A program made the position numbers and the translations under genes. Positions 43,801 through 53,800 of a stretch of DNA of 64,000 nucleotides are shown piece by piece. Within the stretch, counting starts at the first letter, position 1, and the number at the start of each line of letters is the position of its first letter. Where the stretch lies: the NCBI GenBank assembly GCA_964035545.1, contig OZ037767.1, positions 15,805,498 through 15,869,497 of the forward strand, in the 5' to 3' direction. The notes under the pieces were generated by a model that made no database searches, was not told the origin of the DNA, and saw only the letters and a program-made list of their open reading frames with translations. This DNA comes from Bugula neritina (lineage: Eukaryota; Bryozoa; Gymnolaemata; Cheilostomatida; Bugulidae).

Positions 43801-46481
43801 GAAGGGGCATAGAAAAGGCAGCCGCGGGGCGAAGCCCTTTGCTGGTCCGTCGTGGCTGTTGCCACTGTTGGTTGCCAGTACGCGGTACCCGTCTGGGTGA
43901 CCTGCGTTTCTTCTTCCCTAGAGGTTTCATCGTCGGCCCGCGGAAGGTGGGAACATCTGCGGGCCGCGGTAGTTTAACCCCTGATTTAGGAAGGGACAAT
44001 ATCGGCGGAAATGTCCTTGATTTCCGCACTCCCAGCAAAAACTGACTGTTTCTCCCTGTGGCGGCGCCGATGGCCGCATGGGCTCAGGGGCGGTACTCAC
44101 TGGGTTTTGTGGTGTCAGTGTTGCTATCAGCTTGGCTAGCATGTCCGTCAGTTGAGTGACTTTTGATGCCGTCGCCAACTGGGACACGGCAGCCGCGGCG
44201 GGGGTTTCCTCCCCTTGTCCCGCGGCCGTGTCTGCGCAGTCTATCTCCACTTGGCGAGAGCTTCCGCGACTTTTATGCATTTGGTTAGCTAGGAGGTAAG
44301 CTTCCCCCTCAGTCAGAGCATCTTCAACGGTGGTGACTCCCCTAGCTAGAAACTGGTGGTGGAGACCCAGATCGTCGACAGATGCTATGAAAGCGTCGAG
44401 GGTGTACCTCTCGCGGTTGACTGGGGGCAAGTCGCTGTACGCGATCTGTGCCAGCTTCATGACCGCGGCGGCATGCTCCCGCAGCGGGGTGCGGGGATCA
44501 CGCCGCAACCTCTGTAATCGGGCCCTGGCATCTGTAGCCGAGAGGCCAAAGCGGGCCCGCAGAGAAGCAAAGATATTATCAATGTCTACGCCCAGCCCAT
44601 AGGGCTTGGCTTTGTCCATCAATGCCATTCTAAGCTTCAGCAGGGCCACCCTAGGGGGCCACTGAGCGACGTCCATTACGTCGCTAAACTCTTGAATAAA
44701 TTGTTCCACCTCCTCTTCACCCGTGAAGGTGGGCGCCTTTAACCTGTAGCGGTCTTCAGCTAGTTCTCGCGGAACCCTTCGCTCTTCTACTACATGGTTA
44801 ACAGGCATTGTCTCTACAGCATTGTCTCTACGCTCACCTTCGATTGCCGGTGGTTGAATTTCAGCATTGTCAGTCTCCATCTTGGATGCACTATCCCACC
44901 GCTGCCACCACTGTTATAATTTTCAGATTAGGGTTGATATGCTATCCAGAGAGTCTATTTATCTAGTATAGAACTGCACCAGGCTAAGTCGAGTGAACGA
45001 GTATATTTTATACACAACTATACATCATAAAAACACGATACATTATTTCTAACAAGTTACACATCTAATCTATTTCACACTCTAGCTTCGACTGAGTTAG
45101 CAGCGGGAAACTACAATTGCTGCTAACTATCAACTACGCTAATTGGTTAGCCATTGTTCCGGGTCAATTACGCGACCCTACATGTTGTGCTGCTGGTAGT
45201 TCCACGAACCACCACATTATTATTATGCTATTTTTAGAAAATGCCAAAACACGAAAAAACAAACCCGCAAACTTAGTCCACATCAGAAATATTGAAGTTA
45301 AAGAAATAAGTGATGACATCATATCCTTTATCGAACATCCGGCTGATTCTACTAAAATATTAGCGGCTACATCAAAACAACTTGTAGAGATCAATCACCA
45401 TGGAGACTGTATAGCAGTAGCTGGTGTGCAGCTACAAGGTTGTGCCTATCAATCGAATGAATTTTCTTTTTCCTCGATCGGTCACTTTATCTATGCCCAG
45501 TTCACCAAACTGAAAGTCTCTCACAGTCTTTTCAACAAATCAACCATTTTGGTTGCTGATGCAGGTAATCACTGCGTAAAGTTTCTCATTCTAAAAGACT
45601 TATCATCTTTTGAGTTTGACAATTCAATAAATGACTACCATGTTGGTAAGTGTGGATCTTTTAAAAAAGAATCGTTGTTGGAGAGCCTTCAAAGTTTAGT
45701 TGATCCTAAAGAAATGGAGCTGAACAGCCCAAAACATCTTTCTCTGTACCATGACTCTGAGACTATCAGACTGGTTGTTAACTGTGTACTGACTGAAGTA
45801 TACTCTGTTATTGTTAGTATCTATCCAACTCACACTGTAGCATACGAGTACAGTGGACACCCTGGGTATGTTACTGATGTTTCTGAAAATCTCTATTGGC
45901 CATTATTTCGATCAAAAGGATTGAAAAGTCTTTCAACTGATAACAGCACATCAATAAACCAAATCCTTGTCATTAATGGGAGTTACTCAACTACTGCAAA
46001 TTATTATTGTGATTCCAGGAACAGTTCTGCTATTCCCAGACTGTTTCAAAGTTGGCCTCTAGTAATTGCAAATGGTGAATTGAAATCCCTGGTTTATAAT
46101 TCGACAAGCAGTGAAATCAAACTAACTAACATAAATATTGCTAATCTTTCTACAAAAACACCCCCTGAGTTTAACCTGTTCACTACAACAAAGGAATCCA
46201 ATCATATTATTCTCTACAGTCAAAGCCTAAAGAAATTTTATAATGCAAAGGCATTTTCTCGCTATCAGAAAATTCTGGAAATGTCTTGTAGTAAATATGT
46301 TATAGAAAAAGCAATTGTGGGTGGACCTGAAAGTTGTGCTTACATCTGCAGTAAATATGGTAGTCAGTGTGTTGCTTTTTCTGTTAATAATTATGATAAT
46401 TCTTGTTACATTCATGACCACTTTGACTTGGCCGATGCCTACATATCTAATGACTCAGTTTGTTATTTATCTATATCATAA
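34842..46481 (+). CDS. Signal peptide-WSC-NHL-PAN-like secreted or surface protein, gene B
   Basis: Three exons join in phase 1: 34842-35004 (signal peptide, then YMGCYKDKGERALP...LCIGYC-like WSC start, donor GTAAAG), 37462-37626 (YAGLQDGRECFCG...CTGNASQICGGSW, donor GTAAGA) and 45238-46481 (acceptor TATTTTTAG). The total of 1572 nt is an exact multiple of three: 523 aa and a stop. The long last exon holds a beta-propeller-like region with an NHL-type strand ILVADAGNHCVKFL, several N-glycosylation sites, and a C-terminal cysteine-rich PAN/apple-like segment (SCAYICSKYGSQCVAFSVNN...SCYIHD). Intron 1 (2457 nt) contains a pogo-like transposon and a LINE tail. Intron 2 (7611 nt) contains gypsy element 2 in antisense orientation. 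A short frame after 37760 (DDCYSKKLADREIAF) may be a relic exon. Reading through the exon 2 donor would stop at 37649. Confidence 0.75.
35067..36782 (+). mobile_element. pogo/Tigger-like DNA transposon remnant in gene B intron 1
   Basis: Bounded by inverted ends CCGTAAAATGGGGTAAC (35067 on +, 36782 on -), similar over about 24 bp. The motif GGTAACTTTGGCC recurs near both ends: 35078, 35098, 35472, and in both orientations at 36571-36608 and near 36760. Inside, 35983-36282 encodes 99 aa resembling the CENP-B/Tc5-type DNA-binding part of pogo-family transposases (AQWGFPLDKTDFR, then VQHFKSNYPQDHWSLSFMSR). No DDE catalytic domain follows, so it is non-autonomous or degraded. A TA target duplication is not obvious. 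Confidence 0.65.
37046..37395 (-). mobile_element. 3' tail of a CR1/L2-like LINE
   Basis: On the - strand, a stretch ending NWNKLPLTLRHHQSFATF...LKKHLLKSLT-stop resembles the C-terminus common to many CR1/L2/Jockey-type RT proteins (WNxLPxxLR...SLxxFKxxLK). It is followed by about 250 nt of 3' UTR and a tail of AAAC units at 37046-37075. Heavily 5'-truncated, inside gene B intron 1. Confidence 0.55.
37828..38019 (-). repeat. Truncated 3' LTR of element 2
   Basis: 192 bp identical to 45025-45216. The terminal 113 bp found in the other LTR are missing. Confidence 0.9.
38020..38033 (-). other. Polypurine tract, element 2
   Basis: GGTGGGGGCGG on the - strand directly before the 3' LTR. Confidence 0.7.
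38305..39126 (-). CDS. Element 2 third ORF: zinc-finger/coiled-coil protein, no ATG
   Basis: 273 codons. The frame opens after a stop upstream and its nominal first codon (39126) is GTG; there is no in-frame ATG before the conserved part. Instead TACTAAC (39112-39118) followed by a pyrimidine tract and CAG (acceptor at 39092/39093, phase 1) looks like a 3' splice site, so the ORF may be expressed from a spliced RNA. Architecture as in element 1: WVSPQTEEEIETAW block, C2H2 finger (C70-x2-C73-x12-H86-x3-H90), C-x-C-x12-H-x4-C (C96, C98, H111, C116), YVVDAKLYPEFLTYIRPL block, Ser/Pro-rich linker and basic helical C-terminus. It is only distantly similar in sequence to the element 1 protein, with the finger spacing kept. 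Function unknown. Confidence 0.75.
   Translation of the reverse strand: MYCTNTVETFSDYTRPATTRVRDRTLPAPYPEDYASGDRPEPLRRRWRWVSPQTEEEIETAWGSRGRTRCQICGEDCASHRSLKLHVNAHLLLTFCPCGYNDVYPYPVTRHRAAGCFPGENYVVDAKLYPEFLTYIRPLVKKAMLLAVLSSGFQRVLDNARQQSPLVSDRPQITYTPEETTYPEEGEISPTPAKRRTRSPSPPLRRRRTPSPDPVRLATVEERLLRLQEEFTQLAPDLLNTTTGLFQLKGSVCRMKRKLRTCQAKHRRAQQGL
39406..39996 (-). CDS. Pol C-terminal extension, element 2
   Basis: Out of frame with pol because of the same C8 run as in element 1. The first two thirds are nearly identical to element 1 up to LGENRT. After that the sequence diverges abruptly but keeps KCGSCQHHGNINFC and CSIFSYADAVKSRR. The switch point near 39589 is one edge of the shared block. Confidence 0.7.
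   Translation of the reverse strand: MLEPRRQTTTRGRRRHGPEYEVVIPREENLVREERQLLSTEACPPPPSLIPSLPETEPVPEVQTPTEGGAPSGEQEEVTTNGEVETPFEAPTNEPASVSPPLERGQRTRQPPAYLKDFVCDCVKSGTHESLGENRTRKESSKCGSCQHHGNINFCIGGNRNKIHPPGAQSLNHAPQPRCSIFSYADAVKSRRVSKQ
39941..44038 (-). CDS. pol: Pol of element 2: protease, RT, RNase H, integrase
   Basis: 1365 open codons. The nominal start codon (44038) is TTG inside gag, so translation most likely enters by -1 frameshift at 43972-43978. A basic, Pro-rich leader (residues 1-135) precedes an aspartic protease with DSG at 162-164 and ending ...AILGMPFL. RT has YLDD at about 592-595. RNase H (LDTDASDQ), integrase HHCC, DDE residues and GPY module follow, each offset about 235 residues from element 1. 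All catalytic residues are present. This is the best candidate in the window for an active source of enzyme. Confidence 0.95.
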   Translation of the reverse strand: MLGVRKSRTFPPILSLPKSGVKLPRPADVPTFRGPTMKPLGKKKRRSPRRVPRTGNQQWQQPRRTSKGLRPAAAFSMPLHNRFTGLQVQESGWEHTKVAEDLASAPPRPTHHRPKRPPSRPKAREVLPARVRPEGRVQVQPHGNSYFLPGKLEGKAVTFLIDSGCTTNLLSRQLFDTLSARVRGEMEAYEGEYGTLADGSCLPFYGIIELTGRVRDQTIQETFIVSQLKEDAILGMPFLKRHGCHIDFSRSAMMMSGRELACVDKFGCPLVGGVQVVRNRTIPGRSRATIHCRVNSSRISGLGVVEGAHEKIQLASSLNQLTEQGEILVQCVNPFTEPIKLPAGSMLGRFHSVQEGDVGPSLGDATEALPRHPIQGRGAVPTHLRELYETASNGCASNRERRAMAKLLRDYGDVFSSGEHDVGLTGIVRHEIPLTAGTVPVRQPTRRLGPEKEKEVSRQVRDLLDRGLIEPAHSAWSSPVVLVRKKDGSWRFCVDYRKLNSVTIQDAYPLPRIDESLDALAGSKYFSTLDLLSGYWQVPLSPDAQEKAAFITRDGLWKWKVLPFGLTSAPATFQRLMEQVLSGLHWKTLLVYLDDVIVISPDFETHVSRLQEVFERLRGAGLKLKPSKCALLQPEVKYLGHVVGRNGVATDPEKVRAVEDWVTPQYLTGLRAFLGLVGYYRQYIPDFAGIAQPLNRLTAKGVTWQWTLVEQEAFDRLKGCLLTAPILAYPDPTLEYILDTDASDQNVGAVLSQVQEGREVVVAYYSKSLSPAERNYCTTRKELLAVIKSVKHFRPYLYGRKFRLRTDHASLIWLCRRAEPSSQVARWLEILAEFSYRIEHRPGKRHSNADGLSRRPDGGCKQCLNIERRDGGPPRCELETLAHHGAPFDWDQGQLRQRVDESPEDVQNLRANPVLAGNVRELKKLQEELPGVVADIYRAKREGRRPSEERIRQGCAEFRLYCQRWDSLRIGQDGLLTISLAASGRHPERKRVVCPTAIRRELIWDTHKQAHAGVKRVISKLRLRWYWPQMERDVRLRVKQCEICQASKHSRPPGEAGRRRLYAGRPWQVVAVDLVGPMPLTPRGNNWILVLTDHFTRWADALAIPDASAPTVARALDQHVFCYFGLPEQIHSDQGAQFQSQLMSDLCHLWGVNQSRTTPYHPQGNGVVERNNRMLGDALRSLLLGRGQEEWDTVLPQVMRAYRSTPHTSTGETPNLLMLGRETRVPDHLTYHVPEQDNSVHEYASELVERMKAAHEILRQQQWKVRHEDSDEPPLYQRGDKVWMVNYRRRRGQADKLKPKFVGPYVVVEAMPNHTYKIERSGQVSIQNESRLKPYWASPGGVGKAPPVVRAQEADNDARATAAWT
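43927..44880 (-). CDS. gag: Gag of element 2
   Basis: 317 aa from ATG at 44878-44880, 12 nt inside the primer-site side of the 5' leader. The capsid-like region contains APTFTGEEEVEQFIQEFSDV, VAQWPPRVALLKLR, AKPYG, LRARFG, HAAAVMKLAQIAYSDLP and EGEAYLLANQMH. A Cys-His zinc knuckle, CWECGNQGHFRRYC (C-x2-C-x4-H-x4-C), near residue 284 would bind RNA during packaging. It ends 112 nt inside the pol frame. The intact version allows the damage in element 1 to be recognised. Confidence 0.9.
   Translation of the reverse strand: METDNAEIQPPAIEGERRDNAVETMPVNHVVEERRVPRELAEDRYRLKAPTFTGEEEVEQFIQEFSDVMDVAQWPPRVALLKLRMALMDKAKPYGLGVDIDNIFASLRARFGLSATDARARLQRLRRDPRTPLREHAAAVMKLAQIAYSDLPPVNRERYTLDAFIASVDDLGLHHQFLARGVTTVEDALTEGEAYLLANQMHKSRGSSRQVEIDCADTAAGQGEETPAAAAVSQLATASKVTQLTDMLAKLIATLTPQNPVSTAPEPMRPSAPPQGETVSFCWECGNQGHFRRYCPFLNQGLNYRGPQMFPPSAGRR
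43934..43978 (-). promoter_or_regulatory. Probable -1 ribosomal frameshift signal, element 2
   Basis: GTTAAAC (43972-43978) in gag frame G-TTA-AAC, 5-nt spacer, then an 8-bp GC hairpin with 17-nt loop (43959-43966 with 43934-43941). gag codons start at positions divisible by 3 and pol codons at remainder 1, which on this strand is exactly -1. gag and pol overlap by 112 nt. GTTAAAC is a known frameshift heptamer in nidoviruses. Confidence 0.8.
44893..44907 (-). other. Primer binding site, element 2 (tRNA-Leu-like)
   Basis: TGGCAGCGGTGGGAT on the - strand, 4 nt from the LTR, identical to element 1. Confidence 0.7.
44912..45216 (-). repeat. 5' LTR of element 2
   Basis: 305 bp, TG...CA ends. 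Same length as the element 1 LTR but clearly diverged in the middle. Similarity is strongest at the U3 start (GGTGGTTCGTGGAACTACCAGCAGCACAA-type segment) and at the inner end. Confidence 0.9.
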
Positions 46482-46642
46482 TTATAACATATAATTGCAT
46501 AGTTGAACACCACTTTCTGATGACAACATTAATGATGATTTACTCTAACTTATGTTAATTTTTAATAATCATAATTATATTATTTTCATTCACTTAAATA
46601 TTTTATGAAAATGATACACAGTGGTTTTTAAAAATTATATGC

Positions 46643-46644
<2 letters not shown>

Positions 46645-46693
<49 letters not shown>
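46645..46693. repeat. (TA)n microsatellite left of the PLE palindrome
   Basis: About 49 bp of AT dinucleotides, separated by about 60 bp from the left edge of the palindrome. Confidence 0.9.
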
Positions 46694-46696
<3 letters not shown>

Positions 46697-46787
46697 AAAT
46701 GAGTGTTTATAAAACGTTACTAGAGTGCTCTATAGAAATAAATCTAGAGCGTAAACATTAGAAGAAATAAAATGAGATTTGATTAAT

Positions 46788-46858
46788 ATAATGGCATTTA
46801 TTACTAGTAGTTTCGTACACAAGAACGATGTGCACTCGTCAGATAAATTAGCCACTAT
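46788..46858 (-). ncRNA. Hammerhead ribozyme, left PLE copy
   Basis: Mirror image of 47919-47989 with identical core (CTGACGA, 7-bp stem II, GAAAC) on the - strand. It lies downstream of the GIY-YIG frame. Confidence 0.75.
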
Positions 46859-46954
46859 GAATGCTTACAACTATAAATAATGTAATATGTAAATGTACAC
46901 AGATTAAAGCTAGAAGATTAAAATATAACAAAAAGCAGCATTGTAATTAATTGG

Positions 46955-47424
46955 CTATGTTACAGCATTTTTGAGTAGAAATTTACTACTATGTCTGCAT
47001 ATGGATAAAAAGTCATAGCGCTTATTGAGGGAAGACAACTGTGGCTTATAAAGAATGAAAAATTTTTCCCATGAGCATAGCTGACAGATTTTAGTGTTGT
47101 TGTTGTATGGTTGAGTTTTTCTGAGAATTTTCCAGGATATGGTAAAATCCAGACCTTTGTCTTTTAGGGTCCAGATGTGTTTACTCAACTCAGTTTGCAT
47201 GCGCTTGGTTGGGTGTCTGAAAGAAGCAAGGTGGTTGTAGTATCTTGCCTTGAATGCAGTGGAGGAAATTCCTATATATGTTTCAGCAGTATCTTTTGTT
47301 GGGACGGATACTTTGGCCTGGTACACAATGTTTGAGGTGGTGCATTCTCCTGTTATTAAATGCAACACTACCCCTATTTCACAGGCAGGCTGTAACTGTA
47401 GAAATGTAAAGACATGCCCGCTCC
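46955..47424 (-). pseudogene. GIY-YIG endonuclease fragment, left PLE copy
   Basis: On the - strand from about GECTTSNIVYQAKV to the stop at 46955: NIVYQ, TYIGISSTAFKARYYNH, TELSKHIWTLKDKG, then CQLCSWEKFFIL, LNKRYDFLSICRHSSKFLL. It is the C-terminal domain only, with no start codon of its own. The open frame continuing to 47527 is antisense sequence of the other arm. Confidence 0.8.
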
Positions 47425-47822
47425 CAGGAGAATGCACCACCTCAAACATTGTGTACCAGGCCAAAGTATCCGTCCCATCAAAAGATACTGCTGAAACATA
47501 TATAGGAATTTCCTCCACTGCATTCAAGGCAAGATACTACAACCACCTTGCTTCTTTCAGACACCCAACCAAGCGCATGCAAACTGAGTTGAGTAAACAC
47601 ATCTGGACCCTAAAAGACAAAGGTCTGGATTTTACCATATCCTGGAAAATTCTCAGAAAAACTCAACCATACAACAACAACACTAAAATCTGTCAGCTAT
47701 GCTCATGGGAAAAATTTTTCATTCTTTATAAGCCACAGTTGTCTTCCCTCAATAAGCGCTATGACTTTTTATCCATATGCAGACATAGTAGTAAATTTCT
47801 ACTCAAAAATGCTGTAACATAG
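47353..47822 (+). pseudogene. GIY-YIG endonuclease fragment, right PLE copy
   Basis: Begins in the palindrome centre with GCNCRNVKTCPLPGEC, the Cys-rich lead-in usual before the PLE endonuclease, followed by NIVYQAKV, TYIGISS with catalytic-type Arg (FKARYYNH) and Glu (TELSKHIW), and the C-terminal CxxC...CRH block. It stops at 47822. The upstream RT is absent, so it is a dead fragment. The nominal frame start at 47250 lies in antisense sequence. Confidence 0.8.
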
Positions 47823-47918
47823 CCAATTAATTACAATGCTACTTTTTGTTATATTTTAATCTTCTAGCTTTAATCTGTGTACATTTACATATTACATTAT
47901 TTATAGTTGTAAGCATTC

Positions 47919-47989
47919 ATAGTGGCTAATTTATCTGACGAGTGCACATCGTTCTTGTGTACGAAACTACTAGTAATAAATGCCATTAT
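47919..47989 (+). ncRNA. Hammerhead ribozyme, right PLE copy
   Basis: Core CTGACGA (47935-47941), stem II GTGCACA/TGTGTAC (47942-47948 with 47956-47962, one G-U), GAAA (47963-47966), minimal stem III AC/GT around a 5-nt loop, cleavage after A47975 (GUA), and stem I ATTTAT/ATAAAT plus an outer GGC/GCC pairing (47919-47934 with 47976-47989). A type I layout with a two-pair stem III is typical of ribozymes reported in Penelope-like elements. The A at the cleavage site and C at position 7 are allowed variants. Cleavage activity is not shown. Confidence 0.8.
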
Positions 47990-48013
47990 ATTAATCAAAT
48001 CTCATTTTATTTC

Positions 48014-51067
<3,054 letters not shown>

Positions 51068-52596
51068 ATGCATCAATATCTGATGTGTATAGCACTGGTT
51101 CCTATAGTTTATGGTTCAGTGTACATGGGTTGTTACAAGGACACCTCAACTAGAGCTCTACCATTGAGGTATGATTCTAATGACATGACAGTCGACCTTT
51201 GTATTGGCTACTGCATTTACAGAGGTTAGTATTCCATTCACTTACTAAGTTGATTTTTTACAATATAGTGAAATTGTAACCTATGAAGCAGAGCTAATAA
51301 ATTAGCCATCAATTTAGGAGTAACTCGCAATATCTTGAAACTTCAAAGGAATTGCAATTATCCTGACATATAAGATTGCTACATACTTATACGTAAAATA
51401 ATTGCTGTGCTTGCTTTAAAGTTTAGACATTTTACCTGAGCTACAGGTATTTAAATAGGGCCATGCAGTTGGTATCTATAGCATAGTAAGTCGCAGTGGT
51501 CTAGGGGTCAGAGCGTTTGCCTACAAGTAAACACAAAGTAATGAGTTTGAGCCCCATTATAAGCCAGTAGTGATGTTAGGAAGAGCATCCAGTCATAATT
51601 GCTCCTGTGCCTCATATGAATAAGTCTTAAGCCAGCTTTAACAAAAACCCCTTCTATCAGAGATCTTCTCATAGGTATGGTGACTATAAACTTGTGTGAG
51701 TTGGTATATATTAGCATGTGTGCACATAATAATATATCCAAAAAAACTTGCATGTCGCAATATATATTGAATATCTATATAACTTTGAAATCTATAGCTA
51801 ACTAGTTGTTTGATTGGCTATAAATATCATATTACAGTAAATTATTTAAAGTGAATTGATTATATCAAATTAATATGTTAGCAAGCGTAAAGTCAACTAA
51901 TATTAATAATCGCCTTAGTTGTAAACTGATTCAAAAAATGTAAATAAATCAATAGAGAAAGTTTATGCATATACAAGCAATTAGCTGCTTGTTATATTTG
52001 TTCAGTAAGTGTAAATATTATACATGTTCAGAAACTGCTTGCTTAAATTTAGCTAATTAATAGCAAGTATAAACATTTTGTTATTTATATAAATGCTATG
52101 ATATTAAGTTTATCAGAGGAAAATTCAATTACACAATTATTTGACTAGTCCTAAAAAAGTTTATGAATATTAAACTTAATTAAAGAATGCTCAAATAATA
52201 GTTTTTTAATCAAAGTTTTATTCACATTAACTAGAAAGCCCAGCTCTCTATCACTATATAGCCATGATATATTTGCTAAAATTTTGGGAAAAAGTAATTA
52301 TGTTATAATGGCAAAATTGCTACTTATGTTTTCTAGTACATATATATGCTCATTAAACCATAATTTCTATTCAAATAAAATGTTGACATGAATATTAATC
52401 AACCCTGCTGGTATTTCAAGGTCACCCCTACGCTGGTTTGCAGACGGATGACACTTGTTTCTGTGGAAGTGAGTACGACAAGTATGGAGTTGGTGAAGAA
52501 ACGAGCTGCAGAGACCCTTGTAAAGGAAATACTAGTCAGATATGTGGAGGAGGCTGGAGAAACAGTGTCTATAAAATAACTGGGAAAGGTACATAA
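51068..52596 (+). CDS. WSC-domain secreted protein, gene C (two exons seen)
   Basis: Exon 1 is 51068-51224: ATG, hydrophobic leader MHQYLMCIALVPIVYGS, then YMGCYKDTSTRALPL and LCIGYCIYRG, donor GTTAGT, phase 1. Intron 1196 nt, carrying a SINE. Exon 2 starts at 52421: YAGLQTDDTCFCG, TSCRDPCKGNTSQICGG, WRNSVYKITG, with a GTACAT donor at 52589 or a read-through stop at 52594-52596. All eight WSC cysteines are present. It is the closest match to gene B in this window, suggesting tandem duplication. No further exon was found. Confidence 0.75.
51485..51700 (+). mobile_element. tRNA-derived SINE in gene C intron
   Basis: tRNA-like head: A-box-like TGGTCTAGGGGTCAGAGCG and B-box-like GAGTTTGAGCCCC, followed by a body containing GTTAGGAAGAGCATCCAG, which resembles a core I remember from widely spread animal SINEs. 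The 3' end is not sharp. Confidence 0.6.
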
Positions 52597-52929
52597 AAAA
52601 TCAACTCAAATTGAAATTGAACAATTACATTTCAATGCAAATAAGGAAAATAAAAATATTTTTGATGCTTATTTACTATTATTTTAAAGCCTAAAAATTT
52701 GTATATTTGTACCTAAATTTTAATAAGATTTTAATCGTACACAGAGAGAAATATTAGTGTTAGAGTGAACATTAGCTGACAACTAAAACCTCTCGTTTTT
52801 TGGATCCCTAAATTGACCAGCAGTGAACAGAAATTAGTGTCAGGTACTGTTCACAGTGAATAGTATGTTAGATCAATGTTGATATAAAGAGTTGTGAAGT
52901 TGATTCTTTGTATTTATCACAATGAGCCA

Positions 52930-53175
52930 AATTATGTTCAATGGTGATCTTATATATTTTCAATGGTGATCTTATTTATGCTCAATAGTGATATTATATA
53001 TGTTTAATAGTGATCTTATTTATGTTCAATAGTGATATTATATATGTTCAATGGTGATCTTATTTATGCTCAATAGTGATATTATATATGTTTAATGATG
53101 ATCTTATTTCTGTTCAATGATGATCTTAGATATGCTCAATGCTGAACTAAGTTATACTCAAAGCTGAACTTATAA
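52930..53175. repeat. Tandem repeat, 21-22-bp units
   Basis: About eleven units of TCAATGGTGATCTTATTTATG type, with alternating variants that suggest a two- or three-unit higher-order period. It lies downstream of gene C exon 2. Confidence 0.8.
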
Positions 53176-53494
53176 ATGTTCCATGCTGCTCTAATTTTTG
53201 TTGGAAATAAACTTCTGCAAAAATTATTACTGATCACTCTGAACTAACTTGTCATAACTTCTAACCAGTATGAGAGTATAGTAATGTGGATTTTATTGTA
53301 TATGATAGTTGAATATAAGAAATGCAACAAAAAATAACTTCTAAAGATTAAAATAAGAAAAAAAAACATGAAAATAAGCATTTGAAGAATTTTTCTACGA
53401 CTGTAAATTCAGTTAACTTTTCTCAATATTAGCAGAACCTGCTAAGACCATAGTGTGTGTCATTACATTCTTGCTCTGTAGTGTAGCGATAACC

Positions 53495-53800
53495 AAGCAG
53501 TTGTGGTGTGTAATGGCTAGCACACCTGTGTGCAAGTTCGAGGTCTGTGATAGTAACCTAAGTACGGGAGGGGGAAGTTTTATAACTAATTCCAGCGGTT
53601 AGTAAAGTGTGGTAGAACTCCGAGAGGAGTTGAGTGGTCAGGGAAGCTTGAAGGAGTAGTATAAAAAAGGCAGCTGAGTTCTTGAAAAGTGGGTAAGGTG
53701 TAGTGTCGAGAGCACCCAGTGGCGCTTGTAATGTAGTGGTGAGTGTGCCTGCTTGCAGGCTGAGGGTCTCAGCATGATTCAAAGTTTTGTAGCGGTCAAA
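53495..53800 (+). mobile_element. Possible tRNA-like SINE fragments
   Basis: Two tRNA-like segments: GGTGTGTAATGGCTAGCAC with CAAGTTCGAGGTC near 53505-53545, and TAGTGGTGAGTGTGCCTGC with GGCTGAGGGTCTC near 53725-53770. Box A is recognisable in both; box B only in the first. Intervening sequence is unique. Confidence 0.35.

Larger units (their letters stand above)
37828..45216 (-). mobile_element. Ty3/gypsy LTR retrotransposon, element 2 (intact gag and pol, truncated 3' LTR)
   Basis: 7389 bp in intron 2 of gene B, antisense to it. The 5' LTR at 44912-45216 is full length (305 bp). The left (3') LTR keeps only 37828-38019 (192 bp, identical over that span) and lacks the outer 113 bp, so a deletion or aberrant integration removed its end. 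No target duplication is visible. LTR, gag, protease and third ORF are clearly diverged from element 1, whereas most of pol is not. Confidence 0.95.

Noticed and set aside
47250-47352. N-terminal part of the 190-codon frame MNAVEEIPIYV... in the PLE
   Set aside because: It is antisense sequence of the opposite arm of the palindrome. The true PLE frame begins in the centre near 47353.
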